A program made the translations under genes and the position numbers. Below are positions 23,240 to 33,140 of a DNA stretch of 41,954 bases, piece after piece. Source of the DNA: Eubacterium sp. (lineage in GTDB: Bacteria > Bacillota > Clostridia > Lachnospirales > Lachnospiraceae); contig JAFVGA010000009.1 in NCBI GenBank assembly GCA_017475235.1, forward strand, positions 1-41,954, read 5' to 3'. Under the pieces are notes generated by a model, which saw only the letters and a list, made by a program, of their open reading frames with translations, was not told the DNA's origin and searched no databases. Numbering within the stretch: the stretch's first letter is position 1; every line of letters starts with the position of its first letter.

Positions 23240-25996
23240 AACTTTTTCAAAAGAAAAAATAATATTGGCATCCAATATTCAATTTTATTTGCTATAGTTT
23301 TAATGTTTTTTGGATTACAGTTTTTAATTCTTGGCAAATCAATGATTTGGTCAGTGGATGGATACTTACAGTGGTATCCTGTATTTGCCAAATTTAAAAT
23401 GCTAATAGGAGACTTGTTCTCGCATGGAATTGCTATGTGGCAATGGGATACAGGACTGGGAGGAGATTTGATCGCGAACTACTCTATGGTTTTGTTTGAC
23501 CCATTTAGTTACATAGCCTTATTATTCTCAAAAGCAAATCAGGATATTGCATACTCAATCATTATTGTTTTAAAACTATACACAGCAGGTTTTATAGTTT
23601 TAAAGTATTTACAACACAAAGGAAAAAGTTTCAATCTATGTTTAATAGGAGCAATCAGCTATGCATTTTGTTCATGGGCCCTTATTTCTATTAGGCACGA
23701 TTTTTTTATTACTCAGTTAATAATATTCCCACTAATTATTTGGGGAATAGATAAAATATGGGAAAAGAAAAATCCAGCACTCTTTATAGTGTCTATATTT
23801 TTCTCTTGCGCAATTAGTATTTACTTTACGTATATGACAGCAGGCATTGCTGCTATCTATGTGATTATTAAATACTTTGCTGAGGTTAAAGAGAAAAGTT
23901 TCAAAGATTTTTTTGGCAAAATTCTTTCTATATTAAAATACGCTGTTTTGGGGGCTTTGATAGCGATTCCTATTATTGCTTCTCAATTGTACGCGTTGAT
24001 TAATACAAGTACAGAGTCAGGAGAGGGGCTAACAATTCTTCCTAGTCTCTCAAAAGTTTTACAGTTTGTTCCTGGCTTAGCTGGAAATATTGATATCAAT
24101 GACAACTATTCCAATATTGCTTTAAATGCAATTTTAATAATAACAGTTGCAGTAGTGATTCTATATAGAAAGAAAACTACGGCAATGTGGATGAGCATCA
24201 TTATGGGAATCTTTTTGTTGATTCCTCTTTTCCAATCCATACTAAATGGACTCAGCTACCCATCGGGCAGATGGTGTTATACAGTGGCATTCTTTTTTGT
24301 ATTAGCCAGTGTGGAATCTCTGGAAATAGTGAAAGAGAATATTGGGAAATATAAAATACCGATTATTGTACTTGCTGGAGCTGCTGGAATACTAGCAGTT
24401 GTGTTAAAGGCAAGAGACATTATTCAGACAGCTGAATTAATATATGTAATTATAAATATTGTATTTGCAGTAGCAATTCTATGTCTGTTGATAAAAAAAC
24501 AAGGCGATGAAAAGAATGAGAATCGAATCAAGATAATCGTCATCGCCAATGTGGCTGTGATATGTTTTGCTTTCTTTATTCCATACATAGGAGATGGAGT
24601 GAGCATTTATATGGATCGTAAAGTAAGCTTTAACAGTTATGAGAGTTCAAGTTTGAGTCACGCATCTAAAATAAAAGACCATGATTTCTATAGAGTTGGA
24701 ACTTTCTGGAATCCAGGAATTGATGAAAATGGGCCAGTAGCTCATACTGCTGTAAATTCTAATATTTATTGGAATGTTCCTTCCACATTTGAATATCTTT
24801 CAACACTAGATAGCGACTGGATTGAATATAATAAGGAACTAAGCAATAGTGGCGGAAACTATTTGAGAATGACTTCTTTACACAATGATAGTAGAAGTCG
24901 AATCAACTTTTTACAAAATGTTAAATACTATATTTCGAAGAATACAGATTATAGAGCGAAAAATATAAGAAAAGACTCTCTTGCGTATGACTTATATTCA
25001 GGAGTTGGATATAAGCAAATAAAAATACCAAACACTAAAACACATGTTTTCATATCAAACATAGATACAAGTATTGGATATGTTTTTGATAAGGCAATTT
25101 CTAAGAGTGATTATCTAAAGTACGACTCTGTAAAAAGAGAACAAATACTAATGAATAGTATTGTTCTCGAAGACAAAGACATGAATGACTTTGCCAAGTT
25201 AAAGAATAATGATGTGAGCAAGTCCTTTGAAAAGACCACTCAAATTCCATATGAGTTAGTGAAGGATAGCAAAGATGTTAAAATCAAGAACAATAAAATC
25301 ATTATAAAAAAACCAAGTAAACATGTTATTCTTAAGCCAAAGGCCGCAGCCAGTAATCAAGAATTATATTTAGTGATTAAAGGTTATAAAAGAAAAGATA
25401 TATATGGCACAGATATAAAGGATAGCGACAAGAACTACGTATCTAGAAATATAGGGGATAAACATATATTAAAAGGTTTTAGTAATGCTGAGAGAGTAAA
25501 CCAAGGACTTCAAGGAGTTGAAAACTATATAATTAATCTAGGGTTAGATGAAAATCCAAGCAGTGATATTTATCTTACATTTAAAACACCTGGTAAGTAC
25601 AGTTACGATAGTATGGAGCTAGTGACAGTTCCAAATGACAAGTTTTCAAAAGAGGCACAAAAACTATCGGATCAAAGACTTGTAACAAAAACTGTTGAGA
25701 ATGACTTAATAGAAGGAACAGTAGATGCCAAGAAAGGTGGAATACTATACCTAAGTATCATCAAAAATGATGGATGGAAGATATATGTCGATGGTAAGAA
25801 GGTTGATAAAGTATATCAAGTTGACACGGCCTTCACCGGAGTCAAAGTTAAAAAAGGACACCACAACATTAAATTGGTTTATAATATAGTAGGGTGGCCG
25901 TATACTATAATTGTGGCATTGATTGGATTGGTGTTATTTATTGCAATTGCGATAGTTAATGCTAAGCGCAAGAAAAAAGATAGGAGTTTAAGATGA
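23237..25996 (+). CDS. YfhO family membrane glycosyltransferase
   Basis: A 919-residue polytopic protein of the YfhO family, with about 12 transmembrane helices in the first half (residues 15-470), a large outer domain (about 480-880) and a final helix near 890-912 followed by KRKKKD. The early outer loop WSVDGYLQWYPVF (33-45) holds the acidic residue region characteristic of GT-C fold enzymes. In Listeria and Bacillus, YfhO-type proteins act with a CsbB-like GT2 and a GtrA-type protein to put sugars on teichoic acids outside the membrane. The two genes next to it encode such partners. It uses a TTG start, and its end overlaps the GT2 gene by four bases (ATGA). Confidence 0.88.
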   Translation: MNFFKRKNNIGIQYSILFAIVLMFFGLQFLILGKSMIWSVDGYLQWYPVFAKFKMLIGDLFSHGIAMWQWDTGLGGDLIANYSMVLFDPFSYIALLFSKANQDIAYSIIIVLKLYTAGFIVLKYLQHKGKSFNLCLIGAISYAFCSWALISIRHDFFITQLIIFPLIIWGIDKIWEKKNPALFIVSIFFSCAISIYFTYMTAGIAAIYVIIKYFAEVKEKSFKDFFGKILSILKYAVLGALIAIPIIASQLYALINTSTESGEGLTILPSLSKVLQFVPGLAGNIDINDNYSNIALNAILIITVAVVILYRKKTTAMWMSIIMGIFLLIPLFQSILNGLSYPSGRWCYTVAFFFVLASVESLEIVKENIGKYKIPIIVLAGAAGILAVVLKARDIIQTAELIYVIINIVFAVAILCLLIKKQGDEKNENRIKIIVIANVAVICFAFFIPYIGDGVSIYMDRKVSFNSYESSSLSHASKIKDHDFYRVGTFWNPGIDENGPVAHTAVNSNIYWNVPSTFEYLSTLDSDWIEYNKELSNSGGNYLRMTSLHNDSRSRINFLQNVKYYISKNTDYRAKNIRKDSLAYDLYSGVGYKQIKIPNTKTHVFISNIDTSIGYVFDKAISKSDYLKYDSVKREQILMNSIVLEDKDMNDFAKLKNNDVSKSFEKTTQIPYELVKDSKDVKIKNNKIIIKKPSKHVILKPKAAASNQELYLVIKGYKRKDIYGTDIKDSDKNYVSRNIGDKHILKGFSNAERVNQGLQGVENYIINLGLDENPSSDIYLTFKTPGKYSYDSMELVTVPNDKFSKEAQKLSDQRLVTKTVENDLIEGTVDAKKGGILYLSIIKNDGWKIYVDGKKVDKVYQVDTAFTGVKVKKGHHNIKLVYNIVGWPYTIIVALIGLVLFIAIAIVNAKRKKKDRSLR

Positions 25997-26955
25997 AAAA
26001 AGTATCAGTTGTAATAGGCTTATACAATTCTGAAAAAACAATTGGAGCTGTTATTGAAGAGCTTAGAGAAGCTTTTGCGGCATCCAATAAATATGAAATG
26101 GAAATGGTTTTGGTAAATGACCATAGTCCTGATAATGTTTACGAACTAGTAAAGGGCTACGCCAAAGAGGATAAAAATATTAAAGTTCTTAACTTGGCGA
26201 AGAATTCTGGTCAGACTAATGCTGTGGTAGAAGGATATCGTTATGCTACGGGTGAATACATTATCGAGATGGATGATGATCTTCAAATGCCAGCAGCTGA
26301 AGCCATTAGAATGGTTGAACACTTAGAAGAAAATGACTACGACGTAGTCTTTGCAAAATACGAAGATCAAAAAGAGAGTTTTGGCAGAAGACTTGGAAGT
26401 AAGATCAATAACAAGATGACTCAGATTATGCTTAAGAAGCCAAAGGAAATACGAGTAAATAGTTTCTTTGTAATGAGAAAGTTTGTTAAGGACGATATGA
26501 TTAAATATTCAAATCATTACCCATATGTTTACGGAATGATTTTTGGAATAACAAACAATGTTGGAAACCTTATAGTAGAGCATAGAGAAAGAGCATACGG
26601 TAAATCAAACTACACATTCAAAAAACTTGTTGGCCTTTGGACAAATGGATTCCTAAACTTCTCAGTTGAACCATTAAGAGTGGCAACTAAGTTAGGAACA
26701 TTGATAGCTACTATCAGTTTTATTGTAGCAATAGTTTTGATTATAATTAGAATCCTACATCCAACTAAGGCAATGGGTTGGTCATCGCTCATGGTTACAA
26801 TTATATTCTTCTCAGGAGTACAACTTCTAGGAATGGGAATACTTGGAGAATACCTTGGAAGACAGTATATTTCAGATAGCGGAATGCCAAGAGTATCCAT
26901 CAAAGAAAAAATAAACTGTGACGACGAAGACGAAGAAGAGAAAGAAGAGGAATAA
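25993..26955 (+). CDS. CsbB/GtrB-like membrane GT2
   Basis: A 320-residue enzyme of the DPM1-like group that makes polyprenyl-phosphate sugars. The GT2 domain shows VVIGLYNSEKTIGAVI (6-21), VNDHSPDN (41-48), NSGQTNAVVEGYRYATGEYI (71-90) and EMDDDLQMP (92-100). Two C-terminal transmembrane helices (about 233-255 and 262-285) are the CsbB/GtrB layout, and GEYLGRQYISD follows them. The final 14 residues are almost all acidic. The four-base overlap with yfhO and the GtrA gene two genes downstream indicate a three-component extracytoplasmic glycosylation system: this enzyme charges the lipid, GtrA flips it, YfhO transfers the sugar. Confidence 0.9.
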   Translation: MKKVSVVIGLYNSEKTIGAVIEELREAFAASNKYEMEMVLVNDHSPDNVYELVKGYAKEDKNIKVLNLAKNSGQTNAVVEGYRYATGEYIIEMDDDLQMPAAEAIRMVEHLEENDYDVVFAKYEDQKESFGRRLGSKINNKMTQIMLKKPKEIRVNSFFVMRKFVKDDMIKYSNHYPYVYGMIFGITNNVGNLIVEHRERAYGKSNYTFKKLVGLWTNGFLNFSVEPLRVATKLGTLIATISFIVAIVLIIIRILHPTKAMGWSSLMVTIIFFSGVQLLGMGILGEYLGRQYISDSGMPRVSIKEKINCDDEDEEEKEEE

Positions 26956-26957
26956 AT

Positions 26958-27518
26958 ATGTCTAGCTTTTATTCAGAACAAGAATTAAAAGAGATTGGTT
27001 TTAAATCACTCGGCGAGAATGTCTTGATAAGTAAAAAGACTAGCATTTATGGCGCTAGTAATATGAGCATTGGAAACAATGTTAGAATTGATGACTTTTC
27101 ACTTCTAAGTGGAAATATCACTATTGGAAATAATGTTCATATAGCTGCTTATGTTAGTTTATTTGCCGGAGACGCGGGCATTGAATTAGGTAATTATGTG
27201 GGTGTTTCATCAAGAAGTGTGATTTATGCAACTACGGACGATTACTCTGGTGAGTATTTGACTAATCCTACTGTGCCAGATAAATATAAAAATGTTATTA
27301 ATGGCAAAGTGACGATGGGAGAGCATTCTCTTATTGGAACAGGATGTACAGTTTTACCTGGAGTTACTGTGGGAGATGGTGTTTCGGTTGGAGCGATGTC
27401 TCTAATAAACAAAGACCTAGATGAATGGTCTATTTATGTGGGAATCCCATGTAAAAGAATTAAAGATAGAAGCAAAAGAGTATTAGAACTTGCTGAAGAA
27501 TACGAGAAGGAACAATAA
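26958..27518 (+). CDS. Hexapeptide-repeat acyltransferase
   Basis: A 186-residue left-handed beta-helix acyltransferase. Repeating hexapeptides are visible throughout, for example ISIGNN-like turns near 36-41 and 55-60, and a C-terminal block GTGCTVLPGVTVGDGVSVGAMSLI-like around 130-155. The active-site region near 80-100 (SSRSVIYATTDDYSGEYL) resembles sugar O- or N-acetyltransferases such as those modifying 3-amino-dideoxyhexoses. Two bases after the GT2 gene and one-base overlap (TAATG) with gtrA. With the DegT aminotransferase downstream it could acylate an amino sugar before transfer; that pairing is inference. Confidence 0.85.
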   Translation: MSSFYSEQELKEIGFKSLGENVLISKKTSIYGASNMSIGNNVRIDDFSLLSGNITIGNNVHIAAYVSLFAGDAGIELGNYVGVSSRSVIYATTDDYSGEYLTNPTVPDKYKNVINGKVTMGEHSLIGTGCTVLPGVTVGDGVSVGAMSLINKDLDEWSIYVGIPCKRIKDRSKRVLELAEEYEKEQ

Positions 27519-28054
27519 TGAAGAAAATAAAAAACTTTATTGCTAATATTTATATTTCAATTGTAAAGTTTATTTATAAAATACTTCACAAAGAATTTAC
27601 AGCTGATGATAGACATGTTTGGTTACAGTTTTTAGGGTTTGCTATTATTGGCTGTTCTAATTTTATTGTTCAATACATTGTTTTTACCGGATGCTATTAT
27701 TTGATAGATTTTAATGAACAAATTTCTAATATTTGTGGATTCTTTATTAGTGTATTTAATGCATTTTTTTGGAATAATAAACTAGTGTTTAAGGGAAAGA
27801 AAACCTTTAAAGAGTTAGTGTTTAGTTTGCTAAAAACTTATGTGTCATATGGTGTAACAGGACTTATACTTACGGCAGCTTTGTTATTTGTGGAAGTTCA
27901 AATTATACATATCCCAGCATTTATAGCACCATTTATTAATTTAGCTATAACAACACCTATTAACTTCTTCCTCAACAAACTTTGGGCATTTAACGACAAA
28001 AGTGGAATGAAGGATATGTTTGACGAAGACGAAAACAACAGTAGCACAGAATAA
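27518..28054 (+). CDS. GtrA family flippase-like protein 2
   Basis: A 178-residue GtrA protein with an amphipathic N-terminal extension, then four transmembrane helices (about 38-60, 66-84, 104-126, 134-155). Conserved elements: FLGFAIIGCSNFIVQYIVF, FFWNNKLVFKG near 82-92 and the C-terminal NFFLNKLWAFND near 149-160. It probably moves the polyprenyl-phosphate sugar made by the CsbB-like enzyme. Translation is coupled to the acyltransferase by the TAATG overlap. It differs from the GtrA at 196-663 in its N-terminus and acidic tail. Confidence 0.87.
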   Translation: MKKIKNFIANIYISIVKFIYKILHKEFTADDRHVWLQFLGFAIIGCSNFIVQYIVFTGCYYLIDFNEQISNICGFFISVFNAFFWNNKLVFKGKKTFKELVFSLLKTYVSYGVTGLILTAALLFVEVQIIHIPAFIAPFINLAITTPINFFLNKLWAFNDKSGMKDMFDEDENNSSTE

Positions 28055-28107
28055 TTATAAATGATAGAATATAGAATACATTTCGAAAAGAAATAGAGAG
28101 GTTAAAT

Positions 28108-29196
28108 ATGTCTAAAATATTTGTGACAAAACCGAATATTCCTAGTTACGAAGAGTACGCTGAAGAGATAAAAAACATTTGGGAGACTCAGTATATAACT
28201 AACTTTGGTCCACAGTATCAGAAGTTTATTAAGACTATCAAGGATCGATATGGTTATGAGTTTGTTGATTGCCAATGCAATGGGCATATGTCTTTGCAGA
28301 ATATGCTCTCATGCATCGAGCCCGGCGAAGTAATCACAACTCCATTTACATTTATCTCAACAACTTTGGCTATCAACAATGCAGGACATACTCCTGTTTT
28401 TTGTGATATTAAAAAAGACGATTACAATATTGATCCAGACAAGATCGAGGAGTTAATTACAGATAAAACGGTAGCAATAGTTCCTGTTCATGTTTACGGA
28501 TCACCTTGCGATACAGAAAAGATTCAAGAGATTGCAGACAAATATAATTTGAAAGTAATATATGATGCAGCGCATGCCCTAAACGTTAAGTACAAAGGCA
28601 AAGAAATTGGAACTTACGGTGATGGAGCAATGTTTAGCCTTCATGCTACAAAGGTTATGAACTCGATAGAAGGTGGAATTTGCGTTGTTAAAACTAAAGA
28701 GATGTTAGATGAACTTATTTCTCGTTCAAACTTTGGAATCAGCGATGCTAGAACAGTTTATGACGGAGTGAATTCAAAGATGAATGAATTCCAAGCATCT
28801 ATGGGTATTGTTAATTTTAGACATTTAGATGATGCGATTGCTAGAAGAAAAGAATTAACAAAGATGTATGATGAGAGATTAAAAGACATAGATGGTTTAA
28901 AAATCTTTGAAAGAAAAGATGATGTTGAATACAACTACGCATACTACCCAGTCCTAATAGAGAAGGATGGAGTAGATGGCGGAGATCTAGTTTCTTATAT
29001 GGAACAATTCGATGTATATGGAAGAAGATATTTCTACCCAGCGTCAAATGAAATGCCATACTTCAAGGGAATGGGCGATACACCAATTGCTCACGAGGTT
29101 TCACAAAACATTGTGTGCTTACCAATTTATCCAGACTTGAAAGATGAAGAAGTAGAAAAGATTGCAGGTCTAGTTATAGATTTCATGACAAAATAA
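28108..29196 (+). CDS. DegT/DnrJ/EryC1 sugar aminotransferase
   Basis: A 362-residue PLP-dependent aminotransferase that makes amino sugars from keto-deoxy nucleotide sugars. The opening YITNFGPQYQKF (29-40) and active-site region are typical of the VioA/FdtB group: PFTFISTTLAI (79-89), IYDAAHAL (151-158) with the PLP-binding Asp153, and SLHATKVMNSIEGG (177-190) with the Schiff-base Lys182. The usual NGT-A of the substrate loop is NGHMSLQN (58-65), a mild variation. No nucleotide-sugar dehydratase or isomerase is in the window, so the substrate must come from elsewhere. The acyltransferase upstream is a likely next step. Confidence 0.88.
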   Translation: MSKIFVTKPNIPSYEEYAEEIKNIWETQYITNFGPQYQKFIKTIKDRYGYEFVDCQCNGHMSLQNMLSCIEPGEVITTPFTFISTTLAINNAGHTPVFCDIKKDDYNIDPDKIEELITDKTVAIVPVHVYGSPCDTEKIQEIADKYNLKVIYDAAHALNVKYKGKEIGTYGDGAMFSLHATKVMNSIEGGICVVKTKEMLDELISRSNFGISDARTVYDGVNSKMNEFQASMGIVNFRHLDDAIARRKELTKMYDERLKDIDGLKIFERKDDVEYNYAYYPVLIEKDGVDGGDLVSYMEQFDVYGRRYFYPASNEMPYFKGMGDTPIAHEVSQNIVCLPIYPDLKDEEVEKIAGLVIDFMTK

Positions 29197-29254
29197 AATT
29201 CACTACATAGTTTTTACTTAATCAAATATTTGATATTTGAAAAGAGGAGAAAAT

Positions 29255-31291
29255 ATGAGCGAACAAGAAAAGATTACTGTTAATGGAAAAATTAAAAACT
29301 ACATATATTTACCATTTTATTTTCTAGCACTTTGGATTATCTTAATTCCAATATGCTTCTACTTTGATGTACGTGCTGGCATTATTATGTCGGTGGCTGC
29401 TATCATTTACTTTGTGGCAGCATTTGTGTTCTGCATCAAGTTTAAACCTAAGTTTACAAAAAGGTTGGTAGAGTTTGGCGCAGACTATAGTCAAATTCAA
29501 AAGCAGATGCTAGATGATTTGGATGTTCCATTTGGACTACTTGATGAAACTGGACGCATTCTTTGGGCAAATGAGATGCTTAGTGAAGTGGTTCAGGGTG
29601 AAACTATCAAAAACAAAAATGTCATCTCAGTTTTCGATAAGTTTGACGGATCAAACATTAAGCTTGACGAGAGCGGACGAAATGAATTTATGATGACATA
29701 TAACGATAGAGAATACAAAGTTGTTCTCAAGGAATTTTCTCTAGATCCAGAGTGGAAAGAGGACGAGAATGCGAAAGCAGATATGATTGCTTTCTACCTA
29801 TTTGATTACTCATACATTAGCGAGCTCGAAAAAGAAAACGCTGATGAGAAATTGATTGTGGGTCACATCTACCTAGACAACTACGATGAATTAATGCAAG
29901 AAGTAGAGCCAGCCAGAAGAACTCTAACACTTGCACTTATTGATAGAAAGATTGCCAAGTACTTTGGCGAGTACGATGGAATCGTTAGAAAAGTTGAGAC
30001 TGACAAATACTTTGTCTTCTTCAAGGCTAAGTATCTAAACCAGATGCAGAGTGATAGATTCTCTGTTTTGGATGAGGTAAAAGAGATTAGCACTGGTGAC
30101 AATATCGATGCGACATTAAGTATTGGTCTTGGACGTGGAAATGAAAATCTAATTGATAACTACGAACTAGCTGCATCAGCTATCGACCTAGCTCTTGGCC
30201 GTGGTGGTGACCAGGCGGTTCTTAAAGATGGTAACAAGGTTTACTACTACGGAGGTAAGTCTAAGTCAGTTGAGAAGAATACGAAGGTTAAGTCTCGTGT
30301 TAAGGCTACAGCGTTTAGAGAAATGCTTATGGATCACGAGGATGTTTACATTATGGGACACCACTTGGCTGATAACGATGCCTTTGGCGCAGCCATCGGT
30401 TTCTATCGTATCGCACAAACATTAGGTAAAGAGGCTCATATAGTTTTGGGCGAGTACACAAGTACGGTTGCTCCGCTAGTGGAAGACTACAAGGCCGACG
30501 AAGAATACCCAGAAGATATGTTTATGACTGGCTCAGAGGCACTCGATGAAATAACAAAGAACGACGTTTTGATTATTGTCGACTGCCACAGTGCAGACTA
30601 CGCCGAAGAACCTCAATTGGTGAATAGAGCACAGACTAAGGTTGTGGTAGATCACCACAGACAAAAAGAAGACGCTATAGAGAACGTTCAACTTTCATAT
30701 ATTGAACTTACAGCGTCATCATCATGTGAGTTGGTTGTTGAGATTATGCAATACACTAACGAGACAGTGCGTTTAACAACTAAAGAAGCTAACACAATGT
30801 ACAGCGGCATTATGGTTGACACAAACAACTTCACTAGACGTGTTGGTGTTAGAACTTTTGAAGCAGCAGCTTACCTACGTAAGAAGGGTGCTGATATTGC
30901 GACAGTCAACAAAATGTTCAGAAACAAACTGGAAGATTACAAGGCAAAGGCTGACACTATCAGCAACGCAGAAATATATAAAGATGTTTACGCTATCTCA
31001 GTGTGTACGGCGAAGGATGTAGAATCGCCAACCACTGTAGGAGCGCAGGCAGCTAATGAACTTTTAACAGTAAAAGATATCAAAGCATCTTTCGTTCTTA
31101 CACCATATAATGATCAAGTTTATATTAGTGCTAGAGCTATCGATAAGAACGTTCAGCTTCTTATGGAAGAGTTTGGTGGCGGAGGTCACATGACTTTGGC
31201 GGGGGCGCAGGTCAAAGGTGAAAAAGTGGAAGATGTAGTGAAGCAGTTGAAGAAGTTGATAACTGCTAAGATGAAGGAGGGAGAACTATAA
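29255..31291 (+). CDS. gdpP: GdpP-type c-di-AMP phosphodiesterase
   Basis: A 678-residue membrane phosphodiesterase that hydrolyses cyclic di-AMP to pApA and so affects wall and potassium homeostasis. I start at the ATG at 29255 behind AAGAGGAG; an upstream in-frame TTG has no such site. Two transmembrane helices (about 14-55) are followed by a PAS-like domain (about 75-175), a degenerate GGDEF domain (about 180-300), then DHH and DHHA1 domains. Catalytic elements: MGHHLADNDAFG near 343, VDCHSAD near 443, VDHHRQ near 465, MVDTNNF near 518 and GGGGHMTLAGAQ near 640. The gene order gdpP-rplI-dnaB is conserved in Firmicutes, and stop and start overlap by one base with rplI. Confidence 0.94.
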   Translation: MSEQEKITVNGKIKNYIYLPFYFLALWIILIPICFYFDVRAGIIMSVAAIIYFVAAFVFCIKFKPKFTKRLVEFGADYSQIQKQMLDDLDVPFGLLDETGRILWANEMLSEVVQGETIKNKNVISVFDKFDGSNIKLDESGRNEFMMTYNDREYKVVLKEFSLDPEWKEDENAKADMIAFYLFDYSYISELEKENADEKLIVGHIYLDNYDELMQEVEPARRTLTLALIDRKIAKYFGEYDGIVRKVETDKYFVFFKAKYLNQMQSDRFSVLDEVKEISTGDNIDATLSIGLGRGNENLIDNYELAASAIDLALGRGGDQAVLKDGNKVYYYGGKSKSVEKNTKVKSRVKATAFREMLMDHEDVYIMGHHLADNDAFGAAIGFYRIAQTLGKEAHIVLGEYTSTVAPLVEDYKADEEYPEDMFMTGSEALDEITKNDVLIIVDCHSADYAEEPQLVNRAQTKVVVDHHRQKEDAIENVQLSYIELTASSSCELVVEIMQYTNETVRLTTKEANTMYSGIMVDTNNFTRRVGVRTFEAAAYLRKKGADIATVNKMFRNKLEDYKAKADTISNAEIYKDVYAISVCTAKDVESPTTVGAQAANELLTVKDIKASFVLTPYNDQVYISARAIDKNVQLLMEEFGGGGHMTLAGAQVKGEKVEDVVKQLKKLITAKMKEGEL

Positions 31292-31737
31292 TGAAAGTTA
31301 TCCTATTAGAAGATGTGAAATCTCTCGGCAAAAAGGGAGAGATAGTAGAAGTAAATGACGGTTACGCTAGAAACTTTATCCTACCTAAGAAGAAGGGTGT
31401 GGAAGCAGACAGCAAAAACCTTAATGATTTAAAACTTCAGAAAAAGAATGATGAGAAGATGGCACAAGAAAGATTGGATGATGCAAAAGCACTGTCCGAT
31501 AAATTGGCCACTCAATCTATTACAATAAAAATGGATGCAGGAGTAGAAGGAAAGTTGTTTGGCTCTATTTCTACAAAGGACGTAGCAAACGAGGCAAAGA
31601 ATCAACTAGGCCTAGAGTTTGATAAGAAGAAAGTTGTTCTTCCAGAGAATATCAAGCAGCTTGGCACATATGATGTAAAAATCAAATTGCATCCAGAAGT
31701 ACAGGCTACACTTACAATAAAAGTGGTAGCAAAATAA
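31291..31737 (+). CDS. rplI: Ribosomal protein L9
   Basis: A 148-residue bL9 protein of the large ribosomal subunit. The N-terminal domain is classical: MKVILLEDVKSLGKKGEIVEVNDGYARNF-like, with the GYARN(F/Y)L(I/L)P signature at 24-33. A long connecting helix (about 40-75) leads to the C-terminal domain with GKLFGSI(S/T) at about 87-93. The start overlaps the gdpP stop codon (TAATG) with the AAGGAGGGAG site inside gdpP. Confidence 0.96.
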   Translation: MKVILLEDVKSLGKKGEIVEVNDGYARNFILPKKKGVEADSKNLNDLKLQKKNDEKMAQERLDDAKALSDKLATQSITIKMDAGVEGKLFGSISTKDVANEAKNQLGLEFDKKKVVLPENIKQLGTYDVKIKLHPEVQATLTIKVVAK

Positions 31738-31782
31738 TATATTTGTACTATAATAGATAACATCACGAGTTAAGGAAAAATT

Positions 31783-33132
31783 ATGGACGAAGTAGTAAAA
31801 AGAGTAATGCCACATAGCAACGAAGCGGAACAAGCAGTCATTGGATCTATGCTTATGGATTCAAAGGCTATTTCTGTTGCGGGTGAAATGATAACAGCAG
31901 AGGATTTCTATCAGAAAAACTATGCTGAGCTTTTTAAAGCAATGATGGCGTTGTCGTCAAAGGGCAAAGAGTGTGATTTAGTGACAGTTAAGACTCAGCT
32001 AGAGGAGCAAGGCGTTTCTTCTGAGATTGTTAGTCTTGAGTTTATTAAAAATATTCTAGACATGGTTACTACATCTGCAAATGTTAAGCAGTATGCTCAA
32101 ATTGTGCACGACAAATCAGTACTTAGAAAGCTAATTAAATCAACAGAAGATATAACAAATAAATGTTATGCAGGAAATGAAACTTCTGACGAATTGCTAG
32201 AGGAAGCAGAGAAAGAAGTATTTGAATTAGTTCAGAGAGGACACTCTAGTGAGATTAAGAGTATTAAAGATATCACACTAGACGTTATTGATAGAATTGA
32301 AAAAGCATCTAAGACTAGAGGATCTATTACAGGAATCAAAACTGGATTTACAAAACTGGATTACAAGTTGTCTGGCTTACAACCATCAGATTTGATTTTG
32401 ATTGCGGCTAGACCATCAGTAGGTAAAACTGCCCTTGCACTTAACATTGCAGAGTCGGTTGGTGTTAAACAAAACATTCCTATGGTTATATTCAGTGCCG
32501 AGATGTCAGATGAATCTCTAGTTCAGCGTTTGCTTTCACAACACTCAATGATTAGTGGTCAAAAAATCAGAAATGGTGAGTTGAGTGACAGAGAGTGGGA
32601 GAACTTAGTTGAAGCAGCAGGTGTGATTGGTAATTCTAACATTATCATTAACGACACATCAGGTATTGATGTAAGTGTTATGAGATCACAATGTAGAAAA
32701 CTAAAGCTTGAAAAAGATATTCAGCTTATAGTAGTTGACTACTTACAACTATTAACAACAAAATCAACTGGTTCACACGTAAAGATTGGTAACAGAGAGC
32801 AGGAGATTGCTGAAATTTCAAGAACTCTAAAGGCTATAGCCAAAGACTTGAAGGTTCCAGTTATCGCTCTATCACAGTTAAACCGTACTAGTGAATCAAG
32901 AGAAGATAAAAAACCTATCTTAGCAGACTTGCGTGAGTCAGGTTCTATTGAGCAGGATGCCGACGTAGTAATGCTAATGTCTAGATTTTATGATAAAGAA
33001 ACTAAGCAGGAAGACAAGAATAGAATTATCGTAAATGTAGCTAAACAGCGTAACGGCCCAACTGGAGAAGTTGAACTTGTATGGCTTGGTGATTACACGA
33101 AATTTGAGAATCCAGAAACAAGTCATTTATAA
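31783..33132 (+). CDS. dnaB: Replicative DNA helicase
   Basis: A 449-residue DnaB (DnaC of B. subtilis) helicase that unwinds DNA at the replication fork. N-terminal primase-interaction domain: PHSNEAEQAVIGSML (about 9-23). RecA-like domain: ARPSVGKTALALNIAE (Walker A, near 209), FSAEMSDESLVQRLL, VVDYLQLL (Walker B, near 323), REQEIAEISRTLKAIAKDL and IALSQLNR with the sensor residues. No intein is seen; length is normal. A TATAAT at about 31754 upstream may give a local start in addition to the gdpP operon. Confidence 0.96.
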   Translation: MDEVVKRVMPHSNEAEQAVIGSMLMDSKAISVAGEMITAEDFYQKNYAELFKAMMALSSKGKECDLVTVKTQLEEQGVSSEIVSLEFIKNILDMVTTSANVKQYAQIVHDKSVLRKLIKSTEDITNKCYAGNETSDELLEEAEKEVFELVQRGHSSEIKSIKDITLDVIDRIEKASKTRGSITGIKTGFTKLDYKLSGLQPSDLILIAARPSVGKTALALNIAESVGVKQNIPMVIFSAEMSDESLVQRLLSQHSMISGQKIRNGELSDREWENLVEAAGVIGNSNIIINDTSGIDVSVMRSQCRKLKLEKDIQLIVVDYLQLLTTKSTGSHVKIGNREQEIAEISRTLKAIAKDLKVPVIALSQLNRTSESREDKKPILADLRESGSIEQDADVVMLMSRFYDKETKQEDKNRIIVNVAKQRNGPTGEVELVWLGDYTKFENPETSHL

Positions 33133-33140
33133 ATACAATA

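Noticed and set aside
29222-29233. A 12-bp perfect palindrome, TCAAATATTTGA, before gdpP.
   Set aside because: It is purely AT-driven apart from its ends, isolated and not clearly tied to promoter boxes; chance is likely in this composition.
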